DNA of 10,699 nt, from NCBI GenBank assembly GCA_029907755.1, contig JARYLH010000043.1:1-10699 (forward strand). Reading direction: 5' to 3'. This document shows, piece after piece, positions 1 to 7,480 of this stretch. The notes beneath the pieces were generated by a model. The model was not told the origin of the DNA. It ran no database searches and saw only the letters and a list, made by a program, of their open reading frames with translations. The translations under genes and the position numbers were made by a program. Origin of the DNA: Candidatus Methanosuratincola sp. (GTDB lineage Archaea; Thermoproteota; Methanomethylicia; Methanomethylicales; Methanomethylicaceae). Position 1 is the first letter of the stretch. Each line of letters starts with the position of its first letter.

Positions 1-1455
1 CACCCGCCTGCGGTACCTCTCGAGGAAGACCTTTTCAGAGAAGCCAGTCTCCTGCATGATCCTCCTTGCGGAGTTGGACGAGAGGATCCTCGACTCGTCA
101 TGGCCGAAGCGATCCCCCTCGCACGAGTAGGAGAAGATTGGCGTGAGGGTCAGATCAGGGTTCAGGTCGTAGTAGTTGAGCACCCTCCTCCGCTGCCTCT
201 GGCGCCCATCCGCGAAATACGTGGATCTCCCCAAGCAGAGTATGCCTGCCAGCGACTTAAGCGCCCCCCTGTCGACGGAGATGGGCTGGGATACCAGGCG
301 CTCGAGTGCAGAAGAAGGGCTCTCAGCGTGGAGCGAGGTGATCCCCCCGTGGCCCGTCATTATCGCCTGAGCCCAGATCCTGCCCTCCTCGCCCCTCACC
401 TCCCCAACTATGATATAGTCGGCGGACATCCTAAGCGCCTCCTTGACCAGCGCAAACATGCCTATCTCGCCGCGCTCGTCCAGGGTCGCTGACTCCCTGA
501 CGACTAGCGAGAACATGTTCGGGTGTCCCAGCCTGAGCTCGGGCGTGTCCTCAATGGTGACTATAACCGCCCTCTCCGGGATGAGGTTGCAGAGGGCGTT
601 TATAGTCGAGGTCTTTCCGGTGCCCATCGACCCGCAGACGAGGAAAGCCTTGCGGTGCTCCTCCAGCATCATCAGCCAAGCTGCGATCTCTGGAGAGAGG
701 GTGTTCATGAGCATCAGGGAGGTGATTGACCAAGGCTTCTCGGGGAACTTGCGGATTATGAAGCTCGATCCCTCGACTGAGACCTCCCTCTTGTAGGATG
801 CGGATAGCCTCGACCCGTTAGGGAGCCTTATGCTCAGGATCGGCTTGTATAGCGAGACGGACTTTCCGGAGAGGTGGACGAGCTTCTCCACGTACCTGTC
901 GATCTCCTCCCCCCTGAACCGGACGTTGCTCGGCATGGTGCCGTAGTCGGAGTGGCTGCACGAGACGGGGCTGCTCGAGGAGGCGACGACAACATCCTCG
1001 ACCTTCGGGTCGGACACCATCGGGTCGAGGGGCCCGTAGCCAACAATCTCCCTCTTCAGGAAGTAATTGTACCTCTGGTCGCTGAGCCCTGCCCTCTTAA
1101 GGTACTCCTCGAACTGCCGCTCGTCGCCTACAGCCGAGGCGGGCATGATGAAGAGGAGTTTTGAGGCGATAGCCCCCAATCTTTTGTGCTCTTCAGGGGT
1201 TAGGGGAGGATCATTAATCAGGTACTCCATGTCCTTAGTTATGTAGACTGTCGCTAGCCCGACAGGGTAACTCTCTATGACCTCATAGTTCGATAGGCGC
1301 ACGTATGAGGTCTTGATGTTGAAGGCAGGCAGATCAAACCTTCCCTTTGAGGAGCTGTAGCGTTGCTCTATCCCTTCAAAGACCTCATCCTCGAGGCTCT
1401 CGAAGGACCTCGAATCGATCCCGCCCCTGTCCTTCCGCCTGCCGATCAACCGCAA
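1..1455 (-). CDS. Type II/IV secretion ATPase (FlaI/VirB11/GspE family), 3' end cut by window
   Basis: This hexameric secretion ATPase would power assembly of a type IV pilus-like or archaellum-like filament from the cytoplasmic face of the membrane. The frame is open from the putative start to base 1 (485 codons, C-terminus missing). Numbering from a TTG at 1455, I see Walker A GSMGTGKTS (residues 275-283), an Asp box TIEDTPEL (300-307), Walker B DYIIVGEVRGEE (346-357) and a His box GHGGITSLHAE (368-378). The N-terminal domain carries family blocks such as REIVGYGPLDP and ILSIRLPNGSR. No ATG or GTG lies in frame near the expected N-terminus. TTG at 1455 is chosen because GGGAAGTGG precedes it by 7 nt; TTG at 1449 is also possible. 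The stop upstream in frame is at 1549-1551. It follows the pilin gene by 49 nt on the same strand, so the two are probably one operon. A GspF/FlaJ-like membrane platform gene would be expected beyond the left edge. The family is certain; the exact filament type is not. Confidence 0.93.
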   Translation of the reverse strand, partial: MRLIGRRKDRGGIDSRSFESLEDEVFEGIEQRYSSSKGRFDLPAFNIKTSYVRLSNYEVIESYPVGLATVYITKDMEYLINDPPLTPEEHKRLGAIASKLLFIMPASAVGDERQFEEYLKRAGLSDQRYNYFLKREIVGYGPLDPMVSDPKVEDVVVASSSSPVSCSHSDYGTMPSNVRFRGEEIDRYVEKLVHLSGKSVSLYKPILSIRLPNGSRLSASYKREVSVEGSSFIIRKFPEKPWSITSLMLMNTLSPEIAAWLMMLEEHRKAFLVCGSMGTGKTSTINALCNLIPERAVIVTIEDTPELRLGHPNMFSLVVRESATLDERGEIGMFALVKEALRMSADYIIVGEVRGEEGRIWAQAIMTGHGGITSLHAESPSSALERLVSQPISVDRGALKSLAGILCLGRSTYFADGRQRQRRRVLNYYDLNPDLTLTPIFSYSCEGDRFGHDESRILSSNSARRIMQETGFSEKVFLERYRRRV

Positions 1456-1484
1456 GCAAATACCACTTCCCGACTTGAGAATAG

Positions 1485-1504
1485 AAATGATAAAAAGGGG
1501 AGGG
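1485..1504 (-). terminator. Possible weak poly-T attenuator between pilin and ATPase
   Basis: Just after the pilin stop, the minus strand reads CCCTCCCC followed by a five-T run (1496-1492). Archaeal RNA polymerase can terminate partly at T-runs without a hairpin, which would give more pilin than ATPase mRNA. The tract is short and this is only an inference. Confidence 0.2.
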
Positions 1505-1921
1505 TTACTGGACGAATGCGCTGAAAGGCAAGATCCCCTGGTCAGTGTTTAATGAACCCTTAAGAATAGTCCCGGTGACGAAGCTGGCTCCGCTGAAGGT
1601 AATGCTAAGCACCTTGCTCTGCCCTGCCTGGATGACATCAGTACTGGTTGCATTGTATGTCCCTAGGAGGCACGATGAAATGGAGGCGTTGGCATTCCCT
1701 ATATTCCTGACAGTCAAGTAAAGCGTATTTTCTTGGACAACAGGGGATCCCACGATCATGAGGGCCCCCTGGTTCGCAGCCGCTGCGCCAGTAGAGAGCA
1801 TCCAGCTGACCGCGATCCCAGTCACAGCCAGCGCAGCTACCGTGACCAGTATAGTTATTATCGGGGTCGAGATCTCTCCCCTTCTGCTTCTGGTTCTGCT
1901 TCCGTTTCTATTTGCGGACAT
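1505..1921 (-). CDS. Archaeal type IV pilin-like protein with class III signal peptide
   Basis: A 138-aa precursor of a surface filament subunit. The N-terminus is a basic leader (residues 1-15, ending SRTRSRRG), then EISTPIITIL and a hydrophobic helix to about residue 42. This is the layout of archaeal type IV pilins and archaellins (Pilin_N/DUF1628-like), which a FlaK/PibD-type prepilin peptidase would cut after Gly15. The remaining ~95 residues are Ser/Thr/Asn/Gly-rich and beta-strand-like (LYLTVRNIGNANASIS), as in pilin head domains. The frame is open upstream to 2008, but the ATG at 1921 is preferred: GAGG sits 4 nt before it and it gives a proper leader. It lies immediately upstream of the secretion ATPase on the same strand, which fits a pilus locus. 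The closest pilin subfamily (adhesion pilus, archaellin or other) cannot be decided here. Confidence 0.82.
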   Translation of the reverse strand: MSANRNGSRTRSRRGEISTPIITILVTVAALAVTGIAVSWMLSTGAAAANQGALMIVGSPVVQENTLYLTVRNIGNANASISSCLLGTYNATSTDVIQAGQSKVLSITFSGASFVTGTILKGSLNTDQGILPFSAFVQ

Positions 1922-2046
1922 TTTTCCTCGGAAGACTTGGATCTTATAAAAATCCTGCACCCTTTGGGGTGTTCTAATCCTTAGAATGTGCGTTCTGATC
2001 AATAGCATAAAATCACATGGTGATAACGTTATACCAGGTAAATGTT
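1922..2046. promoter_or_regulatory. Divergent promoter region between pilin and beta-propeller genes
   Basis: These 125 nt must hold promoters for both directions. For the plus-strand gene there are two TATA-like elements: CTTATAAAAAT at 1943-1953 and CATAAAAT at 2006-2013. The second would put the transcript start near 2032-2037, with AGGT (2036-2039) as a ribosome site 7 nt before ATG 2047. For the pilin, the same 2003-2013 AT-rich stretch read on the minus strand (ATTTTATGC) would start transcription around 1980, leaving a leader that includes its GAGG. The assignments come from spacing only. Confidence 0.4.
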
Positions 2047-3819
2047 ATGGCGCAGATTTCATCGTACAAAAAAGCCATTATCGTGGCAGTCCCTTTGGTT
2101 CTCATAGTCTTTGTGGCAGCAGCCTACTCGATTAGTCAGCCCCCTGACCCGAACCTCAAGCGGTTCTCCAGCATGGACGAGATCGAGGCCTACCTGAAGG
2201 GCTCAGCCCCGTCCTGGTGGCCAGTCTTTTACCTCAACAGGAACGCCGATAGCTTCCAGGCGACCATCGCCGAGGGAGGACTGAAGGACTATTCAACGAC
2301 AAACATACAGGTCGCAGGCGTGGACGAGGCGGACATGGTCAAGAGCGACGGGGAGTACCTCTATATCGCCTCGGGGGACACGGTTTACATCGTGAAGGCA
2401 TACCCGGCCGAGGAGGCAAGGGTAGTCTCCAAGATCGCGCTCAACAACTCATACTCGCTGGACATCTACATCAAAGGCGACCGCCTGGTGGTCATCGGGA
2501 ACGGCTATTCAGTGGTGGCTTTCAGGGCATACCCGATCTCGGTTGCCAATTCGTTCGTCAGGGTCTATGACATCACTGACAGGTCCTCACCTGAACTGGC
2601 GAGGGAGCTCATCGTGAACGGCACAATCAGCGGCTCGAGGATGATAGGCGACTACGTCTACATAGTCTCTCAGGAATACCCCTACGTATACGACCCAGAC
2701 AGCCAAGACTATAAGATAGAGCTCCCAGCTTATGTGTGCAACGGCACGACCAAGGAGACGAAGCCAGAGGAGATCTACTACATAGAGTCGCAAGAGTCGT
2801 ACTTTTGGTTCATGACCGTCATCTCCCTGAATGTGATCGATGACTCGATCCCTCCGTCGGACGAGACCTTCCTGGCCGGAGCGTCGTCTACTATGTACGT
2901 CTCGCCCGAGAACATGTACCTCGTTGCCCACCGCTCCTACCCTGTGAGGATCATGATCGTTTCCCCAAGCACCAACGCTGAGGACTGGAGGGAGGAGACG
3001 CTCGTCTACAGGCTGAGCCTCAAGGACGGGAAGATCGCGCTCGAGGCCAGCGGCAGCGTGCCAGGCGGGATACTGAACCAGTACAGCATGGACGAGCACA
3101 ACGGTTACTTCAGGGTTGCGACGACCGAGTGGACCTCGAACGGGAGCAAGAACGCGCTCTACGTGATGAACATGAAGATGGAAATAGTGGGGTCGCTCGA
3201 GGGGATAGCCCCTGGCGAGAGGATCTATTCGGCCAGGTTCATGGGCGACAGGTGCTACCTGGTTACCTTCAGGCAGGTCGACCCGTTCTTCGTGATTGAC
3301 CTCAGCGATCCTTTCAGACCTTCGGTGCTCGGCTACCTGAAGATCCCAGGTTATTCCAGCTACATGCACCCGCTAGATGCAAATCACATAATTGGCCTAG
3401 GCAAGGAGGGGGACAACCTGAAGCTTTCGCTGTTCAACGTGGAGGACGTGAGCGCACCCAAGGAGGTCGCAAAGTTCGGGCTTGACTACGTTTACTCGGA
3501 CTCGGAGGCGCTTTACGACCCGAAGGCGTTCCTCTTCAACTCAGGGAGGCAGATCCTCGCCATCCCTGTCGGATGGAGTGAGGACTACGGTGCATGGAAG
3601 TACTTCCAAGGCGCATTCGTCTTCAACGTGAGCATCGAGGGCGGCTTTGCACTCAGGGGCATAATAGTGCACCAGTCAGAGATGACCCAGAGCTACTGGA
3701 GCCTAACGGTCAGGCGTATCCTTTACATCGAGGATGCCCTCTATACCGTGTCGGACGACCAGGTGCGGATAAGCGATTTCGGGACACTGGACCTGATAAA
3801 GACGATAGCACTCCAGTGA
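2047..3819 (+). CDS. Membrane-anchored or secreted beta-propeller protein (COG4880 / Beta_propel family)
   Basis: A 590-aa extracytoplasmic protein. Residues ~9-29 form one hydrophobic segment after a short basic N-terminus, acting as an uncleaved anchor or signal peptide. The rest is made of repeated beta-strand blades. Family hallmarks are TNIQVAGVDEADMVKSDGEY near residue 83 and a later block with GDRCYLVTFRQVDPFFVIDL, then LKIPGYSSYMHPLD. These are typical of the archaeal and bacterial 'C-terminal beta-propeller domain' family (PF09826). Several NxS/T sequons (NNS, NGT, NGS, NVS) are compatible with surface N-glycosylation. The molecular role of the family is unknown; adhesion or cell-surface binding is a guess. 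The frame extends upstream to ATG 2017, but that codon has no ribosome site and would place charged or polar residues before the anchor. ATG 2047 is preceded by AGGT at 7 nt. It is divergent from the pilin gene and convergent with nrdG. Confidence 0.88.
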   Translation: MAQISSYKKAIIVAVPLVLIVFVAAAYSISQPPDPNLKRFSSMDEIEAYLKGSAPSWWPVFYLNRNADSFQATIAEGGLKDYSTTNIQVAGVDEADMVKSDGEYLYIASGDTVYIVKAYPAEEARVVSKIALNNSYSLDIYIKGDRLVVIGNGYSVVAFRAYPISVANSFVRVYDITDRSSPELARELIVNGTISGSRMIGDYVYIVSQEYPYVYDPDSQDYKIELPAYVCNGTTKETKPEEIYYIESQESYFWFMTVISLNVIDDSIPPSDETFLAGASSTMYVSPENMYLVAHRSYPVRIMIVSPSTNAEDWREETLVYRLSLKDGKIALEASGSVPGGILNQYSMDEHNGYFRVATTEWTSNGSKNALYVMNMKMEIVGSLEGIAPGERIYSARFMGDRCYLVTFRQVDPFFVIDLSDPFRPSVLGYLKIPGYSSYMHPLDANHIIGLGKEGDNLKLSLFNVEDVSAPKEVAKFGLDYVYSDSEALYDPKAFLFNSGRQILAIPVGWSEDYGAWKYFQGAFVFNVSIEGGFALRGIIVHQSEMTQSYWSLTVRRILYIEDALYTVSDDQVRISDFGTLDLIKTIALQ

Positions 3820-3870
3820 TCTTTCTCCTTCCTTTTTCGCTCTTTCTCTCCATCTTTCTCTCTGATCCTT
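3820..3870 (+). terminator. Pyrimidine-rich terminator-like tract after the beta-propeller gene
   Basis: Directly after the TGA stop, the plus strand is almost purely T and C for about 50 nt, with T-runs at 3834-3838 and several TTTCTC units. T-rich tracts without a hairpin are the usual archaeal terminator. It lies between convergent genes. The minus strand of the same tract is purine-rich and offers no T-run for nrdG. Confidence 0.55.
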
Positions 3871-3908
3871 GCACTTCTCATTCCGCATCAAGGCTTGCTG
3901 GCGAGTTA

Positions 3909-4760
3909 TCAAAGCTGAATTTTTTCTATGCTTACGCAGTACCCAAGCGCACGGTGCGATACCCGCACATTACTGAGGCCCGCTGCCTTAGCCAGCGTCA
4001 CGAGCTCCACAACGGACGGGCTCCGCATTGAAGCGTACTCCATGCTCCCGGCGTTCTCGGGGACAAACTCGACCAAGGTGAAGCTTGCCCCGCCCGCTGA
4101 GGCCTTCTCTCCGTATCCCATCCTGCTCAAGTCCCGGCCTATCGACCTGACAACTTCAGGGCTGTCGTTCACTCCGGGGATTACAACCATGCGGAGGTCC
4201 ACGAATGCGGCAGATGCAAGCGCGATCCTTATCGACTCGACCACCCGATCCACCATCGGGTTGTCTACGCCTGTTACCTTCCTGTACTCGAGGTCATTTA
4301 GGGCGGTCTTGACGTCGATTGAGACGAGGTCGAGCATAGGCAGCACCGCCCTTAGCCGTTCCGGGAACGTGCCGTTCGTGTCAATCCCGAACCTGTACCC
4401 CAGCGACTTTGCCTTCTTCGCAATCCTCATCAGTGCCCCAAGCTGGAGGAGCGGCTCCCCACCGGTCACTTTGCAAGCCGTGACCATCCTCCCGCCCTCG
4501 AGGAGCCTTTCTATCCGGTCGATCCTTGTGAGGTGCGACCTATCCTGCTCCCTTATCTTCCAGTTCTGGCAGTACCCGCACCTGTAGTTGCAACCGGAGA
4601 AGAAGATCACTATGGCGGGCTCCCCAGGGTAGTCGCAAAGGGATAGGTGCATGATTTCGGGGGCGTATGCCGCCTCTTCGTTCCCCCCGCATCCGGCCGC
4701 ATCCTTATCCTTGCCCCTACCCCCAGAGCCTACTCCCTGCTTGCCGCTGCCCGCGCTCAT
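3909..4760 (-). CDS. nrdG: Anaerobic ribonucleotide reductase activating protein, radical SAM (NrdG/PflA-like)
   Basis: This radical-SAM enzyme uses a 4Fe-4S cluster and S-adenosylmethionine to place the glycyl radical on NrdD under anaerobic conditions. The cluster motif is visible as SGCNYRCGYCQNW (CxxxCxxC), preceded by LCDYPGEPAIVIFF, which matches the 'xDYPGxxxxVxFxxGC' entry of the NrdG/PflA activases. KVTGGEPLLQ (the GGE SAM-contact motif) and SIDVKTALNDLEYRKVTG follow. The ATG at 4760 overlaps the nrdD stop as ATGA, implying translational coupling, and gives 283 aa. The first ~36 residues (Gly/Ser/Lys-rich) are not part of the usual fold; an internal ATG at 4652 would give a compact 247-aa protein starting MHLSLCDYPG. 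The frame is open to 4967, but that longer part is read out of frame through nrdD. The gene ends in tandem TGA TAA stops. The substrate is inferred from the nrdD neighbour. Confidence 0.9.
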   Translation of the reverse strand: MSAGSGKQGVGSGGRGKDKDAAGCGGNEEAAYAPEIMHLSLCDYPGEPAIVIFFSGCNYRCGYCQNWKIREQDRSHLTRIDRIERLLEGGRMVTACKVTGGEPLLQLGALMRIAKKAKSLGYRFGIDTNGTFPERLRAVLPMLDLVSIDVKTALNDLEYRKVTGVDNPMVDRVVESIRIALASAAFVDLRMVVIPGVNDSPEVVRSIGRDLSRMGYGEKASAGGASFTLVEFVPENAGSMEYASMRSPSVVELVTLAKAAGLSNVRVSHRALGYCVSIEKIQL

Positions 4761-6928
4761 GAGAGCCTGACCCTGTACCTGTCCTTGAGCTCCTGCCTCT
4801 TTGCAGCATTCCAGGAGCTGATGTCCTGGTAGTACCCCGTTATCCTGGAGTAATTCTTCACAGAGCTGCTCCCGCATGTAGGGCAATTCGAGCTCAGCCC
4901 GCCGCCGACAAAGCCGCAGTCCCTGCACACCGTGATGTCCTTTGTGTGGGACCAATAGCCGACCCACGACTGCTTCGCTAGCCTCATGTTTAGCTTCATC
5001 AGTGCCTCCGGATCTGGGTTTGCCTCTCCGAGCCAGACGTGGAATATGTCCCCTCCCTTGAGGATGGGGAAGAACCTCTGCTCGATCGAGAGGCGCTGGT
5101 CCAAGGGGAGCTGCGCGGCTACATTTACATGCGCACCATTGGAGTAGTAGACAGGGATATCCTTCGTGTCGTTCAGCAAGGACAGCCCCTTCTCAAGGTC
5201 GCCCTTTACAAGCTCCCTCGCAAACTTGGGGTAGTGTATCAGGTCGGCCACTGCGAATCGCTGCGCGGCGGACTCGGCAGGCGTCCTCGCGATCGAGAAC
5301 TTCTCGCCAGTCTCCTCGCTGTAGGACTTCCTTATCTTGTCCATCTCGATCAGTACCTTGAGAGCCAGCTTCTGCGCTGACGGGTGCTCGTGGATCTCGT
5401 ACCCGGTCATGTGCTGGACGAGCTCGTTCATCCCGACGAACCCTATAGTGAGTGAGAGGTTGTCGATGTCCACTGCCGGCGGGGCGCCGCGGGGGCGCTG
5501 GGATGCGAACGGTATGAGGCCCCTCTCGAACTGCCGCTTTATTACCGCCTTCTTCAGCATGAGCGCCTCCTTCGCGATGTCCATTGTGGACTTCAGCACC
5601 TCTATGAGCCTCGCCTCATCCCCCCCTGACTTGTATGCGACCCTTGGGAGGTTGACGGTGACTACCTGCATCCCGCCCATCGAGAAGTGTGCCCCATCCT
5701 CGAACATCACCTTCTTCTGGAAGTTCTCGGACTTTCCGTCCTCTGAGAACGAGTACGCGCAGCACTGGAAGCAGGAAACGCCGTCCTCCCCTCCCCTGTA
5801 GGCAGGGATCATGTTGTCGTAGTATGTCGAGCCGAACTTCGCCGAGAGCTCGGCTGCCCTGAGCATCACGTCCTCGAACGCCTTATCGTCCCAGTACCTC
5901 GCCCTCTGGACGACCTCCGGCTTCGGGAAGTTGAACATCTTGCCCATCGCGTCGCCTTTCAGATACTCCTCAAGCAGCGCGACCGCGAACGCGTGGACGG
6001 TATCCTCGAGGTCGCCGTACCTCAGGTCTGGCCACTTCTTACCGTGGGATACCACGGGCGCGTCCTGCCAGACCTTCGGGACGCCGGACTCGATCTGTAT
6101 CGACGAGAAGACGGGCTGGCCTCCGCGGGCTACGTAGAGCTGGGTCATCTCGTAGAGGAACATCTGCGCGGTCTGGTGCAGCTTCTTCGAGTCGAAGCCC
6201 ATCAGGTATGGGGCCATGAAGACCGTGAAGTTGAAGAATCCTTGACCGCCGGCGAAGTTGGTTTGAGCGGCACCGAGCACCTTCGCAGCGTGCAGGATCG
6301 CGACCTCTGCGTGCTTTGCGGGACCCGCGACCGAGGTGTGCGTCCCTGTACCGTCTGGCATCAGACCGTAGTGGAAGAAGTACCTCAGATCCCAGTCCTG
6401 GCAGAAAGGCCTGGTCCCCCAGTACTCCAAGTCGTGGAGGTGGATGTCCCCGCGGAGGTGCGCGTCGGCTATGTGCGAAGGGATCATGAGCAGGTATGAC
6501 TCCTTGCTGAGGAAGTCTGCCTTCTTCTTGTGGAACGTCTCAGGGTTCGGCTGTAGGTTCGCGTTCTCCCTTGACTCATAGCCGTCGGAGTTGTCTATCT
6601 TGTAGACCTCGTAAAGCGGCATCCCGACCCTGGTGTAGACATTCCTTTGCTTTGCGAATCCGTGCTCGAGGAGCTTCACGTTGACTATCTCGCGTATCAG
6701 GGGGCCGCTTAGCATCTTGAGGCGCATCCCGAGTATCTCGTCCTGCACCTCGTCAGCTATCATCCTTGCCTCGTCCTCAGTGAGGGGCCGCTCATTGTAA
6801 AGCTCCTTGACGAGCTGGGTTTCCTTGAGCAGGCTCTTCACTATCAGATCCTTGCTGAATGGGACTATTACTCCGTCGCTCCGCCTCACGGGTGGAGGGA
6901 GTTTTCCGTTCATCATTACTTCTGTCAT
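4757..6928 (-). CDS. nrdD: Class III (anaerobic) ribonucleoside-triphosphate reductase
   Basis: A 723-aa glycyl-radical enzyme that reduces ribonucleoside triphosphates to deoxynucleotides without oxygen. Residues ~13-105 form an ATP-cone allosteric domain (SDGVIVPFSKDLIVKSL through RNVYTRVGMPLYEVY), which binds ATP/dATP and controls activity. The barrel follows, with blocks such as GDIHLHDLEYWGTRPFCQDW and a cysteine cluster SCFQCC (C386, C389, C390) in the active-site region. Near the C-terminus is a zinc ribbon (C668, C671, C682, C685), then the glycyl-radical loop SRITGYYQD with Gly698 as the expected radical site. The length is usual for archaeal and thermophile NrdD. ATG 6928 is preceded by GGGGGT at about 6 nt. 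The stop overlaps nrdG by four bases. No sign of damage. Presence of this pair shows the organism can make DNA precursors anaerobically; whether it also has another RNR class is not visible. Confidence 0.97.
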   Translation of the reverse strand: MTEVMMNGKLPPPVRRSDGVIVPFSKDLIVKSLLKETQLVKELYNERPLTEDEARMIADEVQDEILGMRLKMLSGPLIREIVNVKLLEHGFAKQRNVYTRVGMPLYEVYKIDNSDGYESRENANLQPNPETFHKKKADFLSKESYLLMIPSHIADAHLRGDIHLHDLEYWGTRPFCQDWDLRYFFHYGLMPDGTGTHTSVAGPAKHAEVAILHAAKVLGAAQTNFAGGQGFFNFTVFMAPYLMGFDSKKLHQTAQMFLYEMTQLYVARGGQPVFSSIQIESGVPKVWQDAPVVSHGKKWPDLRYGDLEDTVHAFAVALLEEYLKGDAMGKMFNFPKPEVVQRARYWDDKAFEDVMLRAAELSAKFGSTYYDNMIPAYRGGEDGVSCFQCCAYSFSEDGKSENFQKKVMFEDGAHFSMGGMQVVTVNLPRVAYKSGGDEARLIEVLKSTMDIAKEALMLKKAVIKRQFERGLIPFASQRPRGAPPAVDIDNLSLTIGFVGMNELVQHMTGYEIHEHPSAQKLALKVLIEMDKIRKSYSEETGEKFSIARTPAESAAQRFAVADLIHYPKFARELVKGDLEKGLSLLNDTKDIPVYYSNGAHVNVAAQLPLDQRLSIEQRFFPILKGGDIFHVWLGEANPDPEALMKLNMRLAKQSWVGYWSHTKDITVCRDCGFVGGGLSSNCPTCGSSSVKNYSRITGYYQDISSWNAAKRQELKDRYRVRLS

Positions 6929-6968
6929 AACCAGACCCCCGATACGAGCTCAAATCTAATATTTACCG

Positions 6969-7010
6969 GCGTTTTATCCCTATCGGATCCAGCACTTATA
7001 AGGTTTTTTA
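6969..7010 (-). promoter_or_regulatory. Probable nrdDG promoter
   Basis: On the minus strand, CCTTATAAG (7003-6995) follows a purine/T-rich flank and resembles an archaeal TATA box. A transcript start about 25 nt on, near 6973, would leave a ~45-nt leader with the GGGGGT ribosome site before nrdD. This is read from sequence spacing only. Confidence 0.45.
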
Positions 7011-7036
7011 GAGTGAACTATTTAAAAAAATTGATA

Positions 7037-7051
7037 ATTGTCCAACACAAT
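7037..7051. repeat. Short inverted repeat upstream of the nrdDG TATA box
   Basis: ATTGT and ACAAT are separated by 5 nt (ATTGTCCAACACAAT), about 35 nt upstream of the TATA-like box of nrdDG. The dyad form suits a repressor or activator site, but five-base arms in AT-rich DNA arise by chance easily. Confidence 0.2.
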
Positions 7052-7080
7052 GGGATGCATTTTCATATCTGCAAATAAAC

Positions 7081-7101
7081 TGCAGGCTCGCCCCGCCTGC
7101 A
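7081..7101. repeat. Perfect 7-bp-stem hairpin between the small gene and nrdD
   Basis: TGCAGGC (7081-7087) pairs exactly with GCCTGCA (7095-7101) around a 7-nt loop. It stands out as a GC-rich island in AT-rich intergenic DNA. It lies 28 nt after the stop of the 7129-7449 gene, so it may end or stabilise that transcript, or it may be an operator. On the minus strand only a modest T-rich stretch (GTTTATTTG) follows, so it is not a classical intrinsic terminator. The rest of the 200-nt gap holds only AT-rich promoter-like sequence and no gene. Confidence 0.45.
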
Positions 7102-7128
7102 ATTTTCATCAGTTAATATAAAAATGGC

Positions 7129-7449
7129 TCAGAGAGGCCCAGGCGTGCAGAGGAGAGACCGGAAGATGACCCCAGCCTCCCTGGACATCTCAGAGACGGT
7201 CATCGGGCAGCACCACCGTTCAGCCAAAGCCCCGATCCCGATGAGTGCCAGCCCTGCTATATCGCTGAACAGCTCAGGGGTTGGCGTCAGCAGCAGGGCA
7301 GTGCCGACCTTCTTGATGTTGCCCAACGACCGCCTCTTGCCAGGCTCCCCGACCAGAGCCCGTAGTGACCGAAGTCCGAGCTCAACCTCGCTGGCCGCCG
7401 AGCCCGCATCGGCAGCAGAATCGGCGAGGATCCTGGTCGCAGACCGCAT
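7129..7449 (-). CDS. Unrecognised 106-aa archaeal protein with hydrophobic segment
   Basis: I do not recognise a named family. The N-terminal third is Ala/Ser-rich and likely helical (SAADAGSAASEVELGL). A basic stretch, PGKRRSLGNIKKVG (36-49), leads into a hydrophobic region (residues ~49-77, GTALLLTPTPELFSDIAG then LALIGIGALAERW) with a Pro-rich break in the middle. It could be one membrane segment or a hairpin. The C-terminus is short and polar-amphipathic with Cys80, Cys81 and Cys101. The pattern resembles small conserved archaeal hypothetical proteins, from memory only. ATG 7449 is chosen because GGTG precedes it by 5 nt and a TATA-like box lies at a suitable distance. An in-frame TTG at 7467 is the alternative (112 aa). 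The overlapping plus-strand frame 7124-7498 has a less protein-like composition and is taken as a shadow. It is divergent from the his operon and upstream of nrdD on the same strand, with no evident functional link to either. Confidence 0.65.
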   Translation of the reverse strand: MRSATRILADSAADAGSAASEVELGLRSLRALVGEPGKRRSLGNIKKVGTALLLTPTPELFSDIAGLALIGIGALAERWCCPMTVSEMSREAGVIFRSLLCTPGPL

Positions 7450-7480
7450 AAGCGCACCGGAAATCAACTCTCCCGGAGCC

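Noticed and set aside
1922..2008. 29-residue N-terminal extension of the pilin
   Set aside because: ATG 1921 has GAGG directly upstream and gives a typical class III leader; the extension would spoil it.
2017..2046. Upstream ATG 2017 for the beta-propeller gene
   Set aside because: It has no ribosome site and would extend the short basic region before the membrane anchor; ATG 2047 has AGGT at 7 nt.
2587..3369. 260-aa minus-strand frame inside the beta-propeller gene
   Set aside because: It is His/Arg/Val-rich noise antisense to a clearly coding frame.
3909..4967. Longer nrdG frame starting at 4967
   Set aside because: The extra 69 codons overlap the zinc-ribbon and radical-loop end of nrdD out of frame; the ATGA overlap at 4760 is the natural start.
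5993..6499. 168-aa plus-strand frame antisense to nrdD
   Set aside because: It lies entirely within the conserved nrdD coding sequence and shows no motif.
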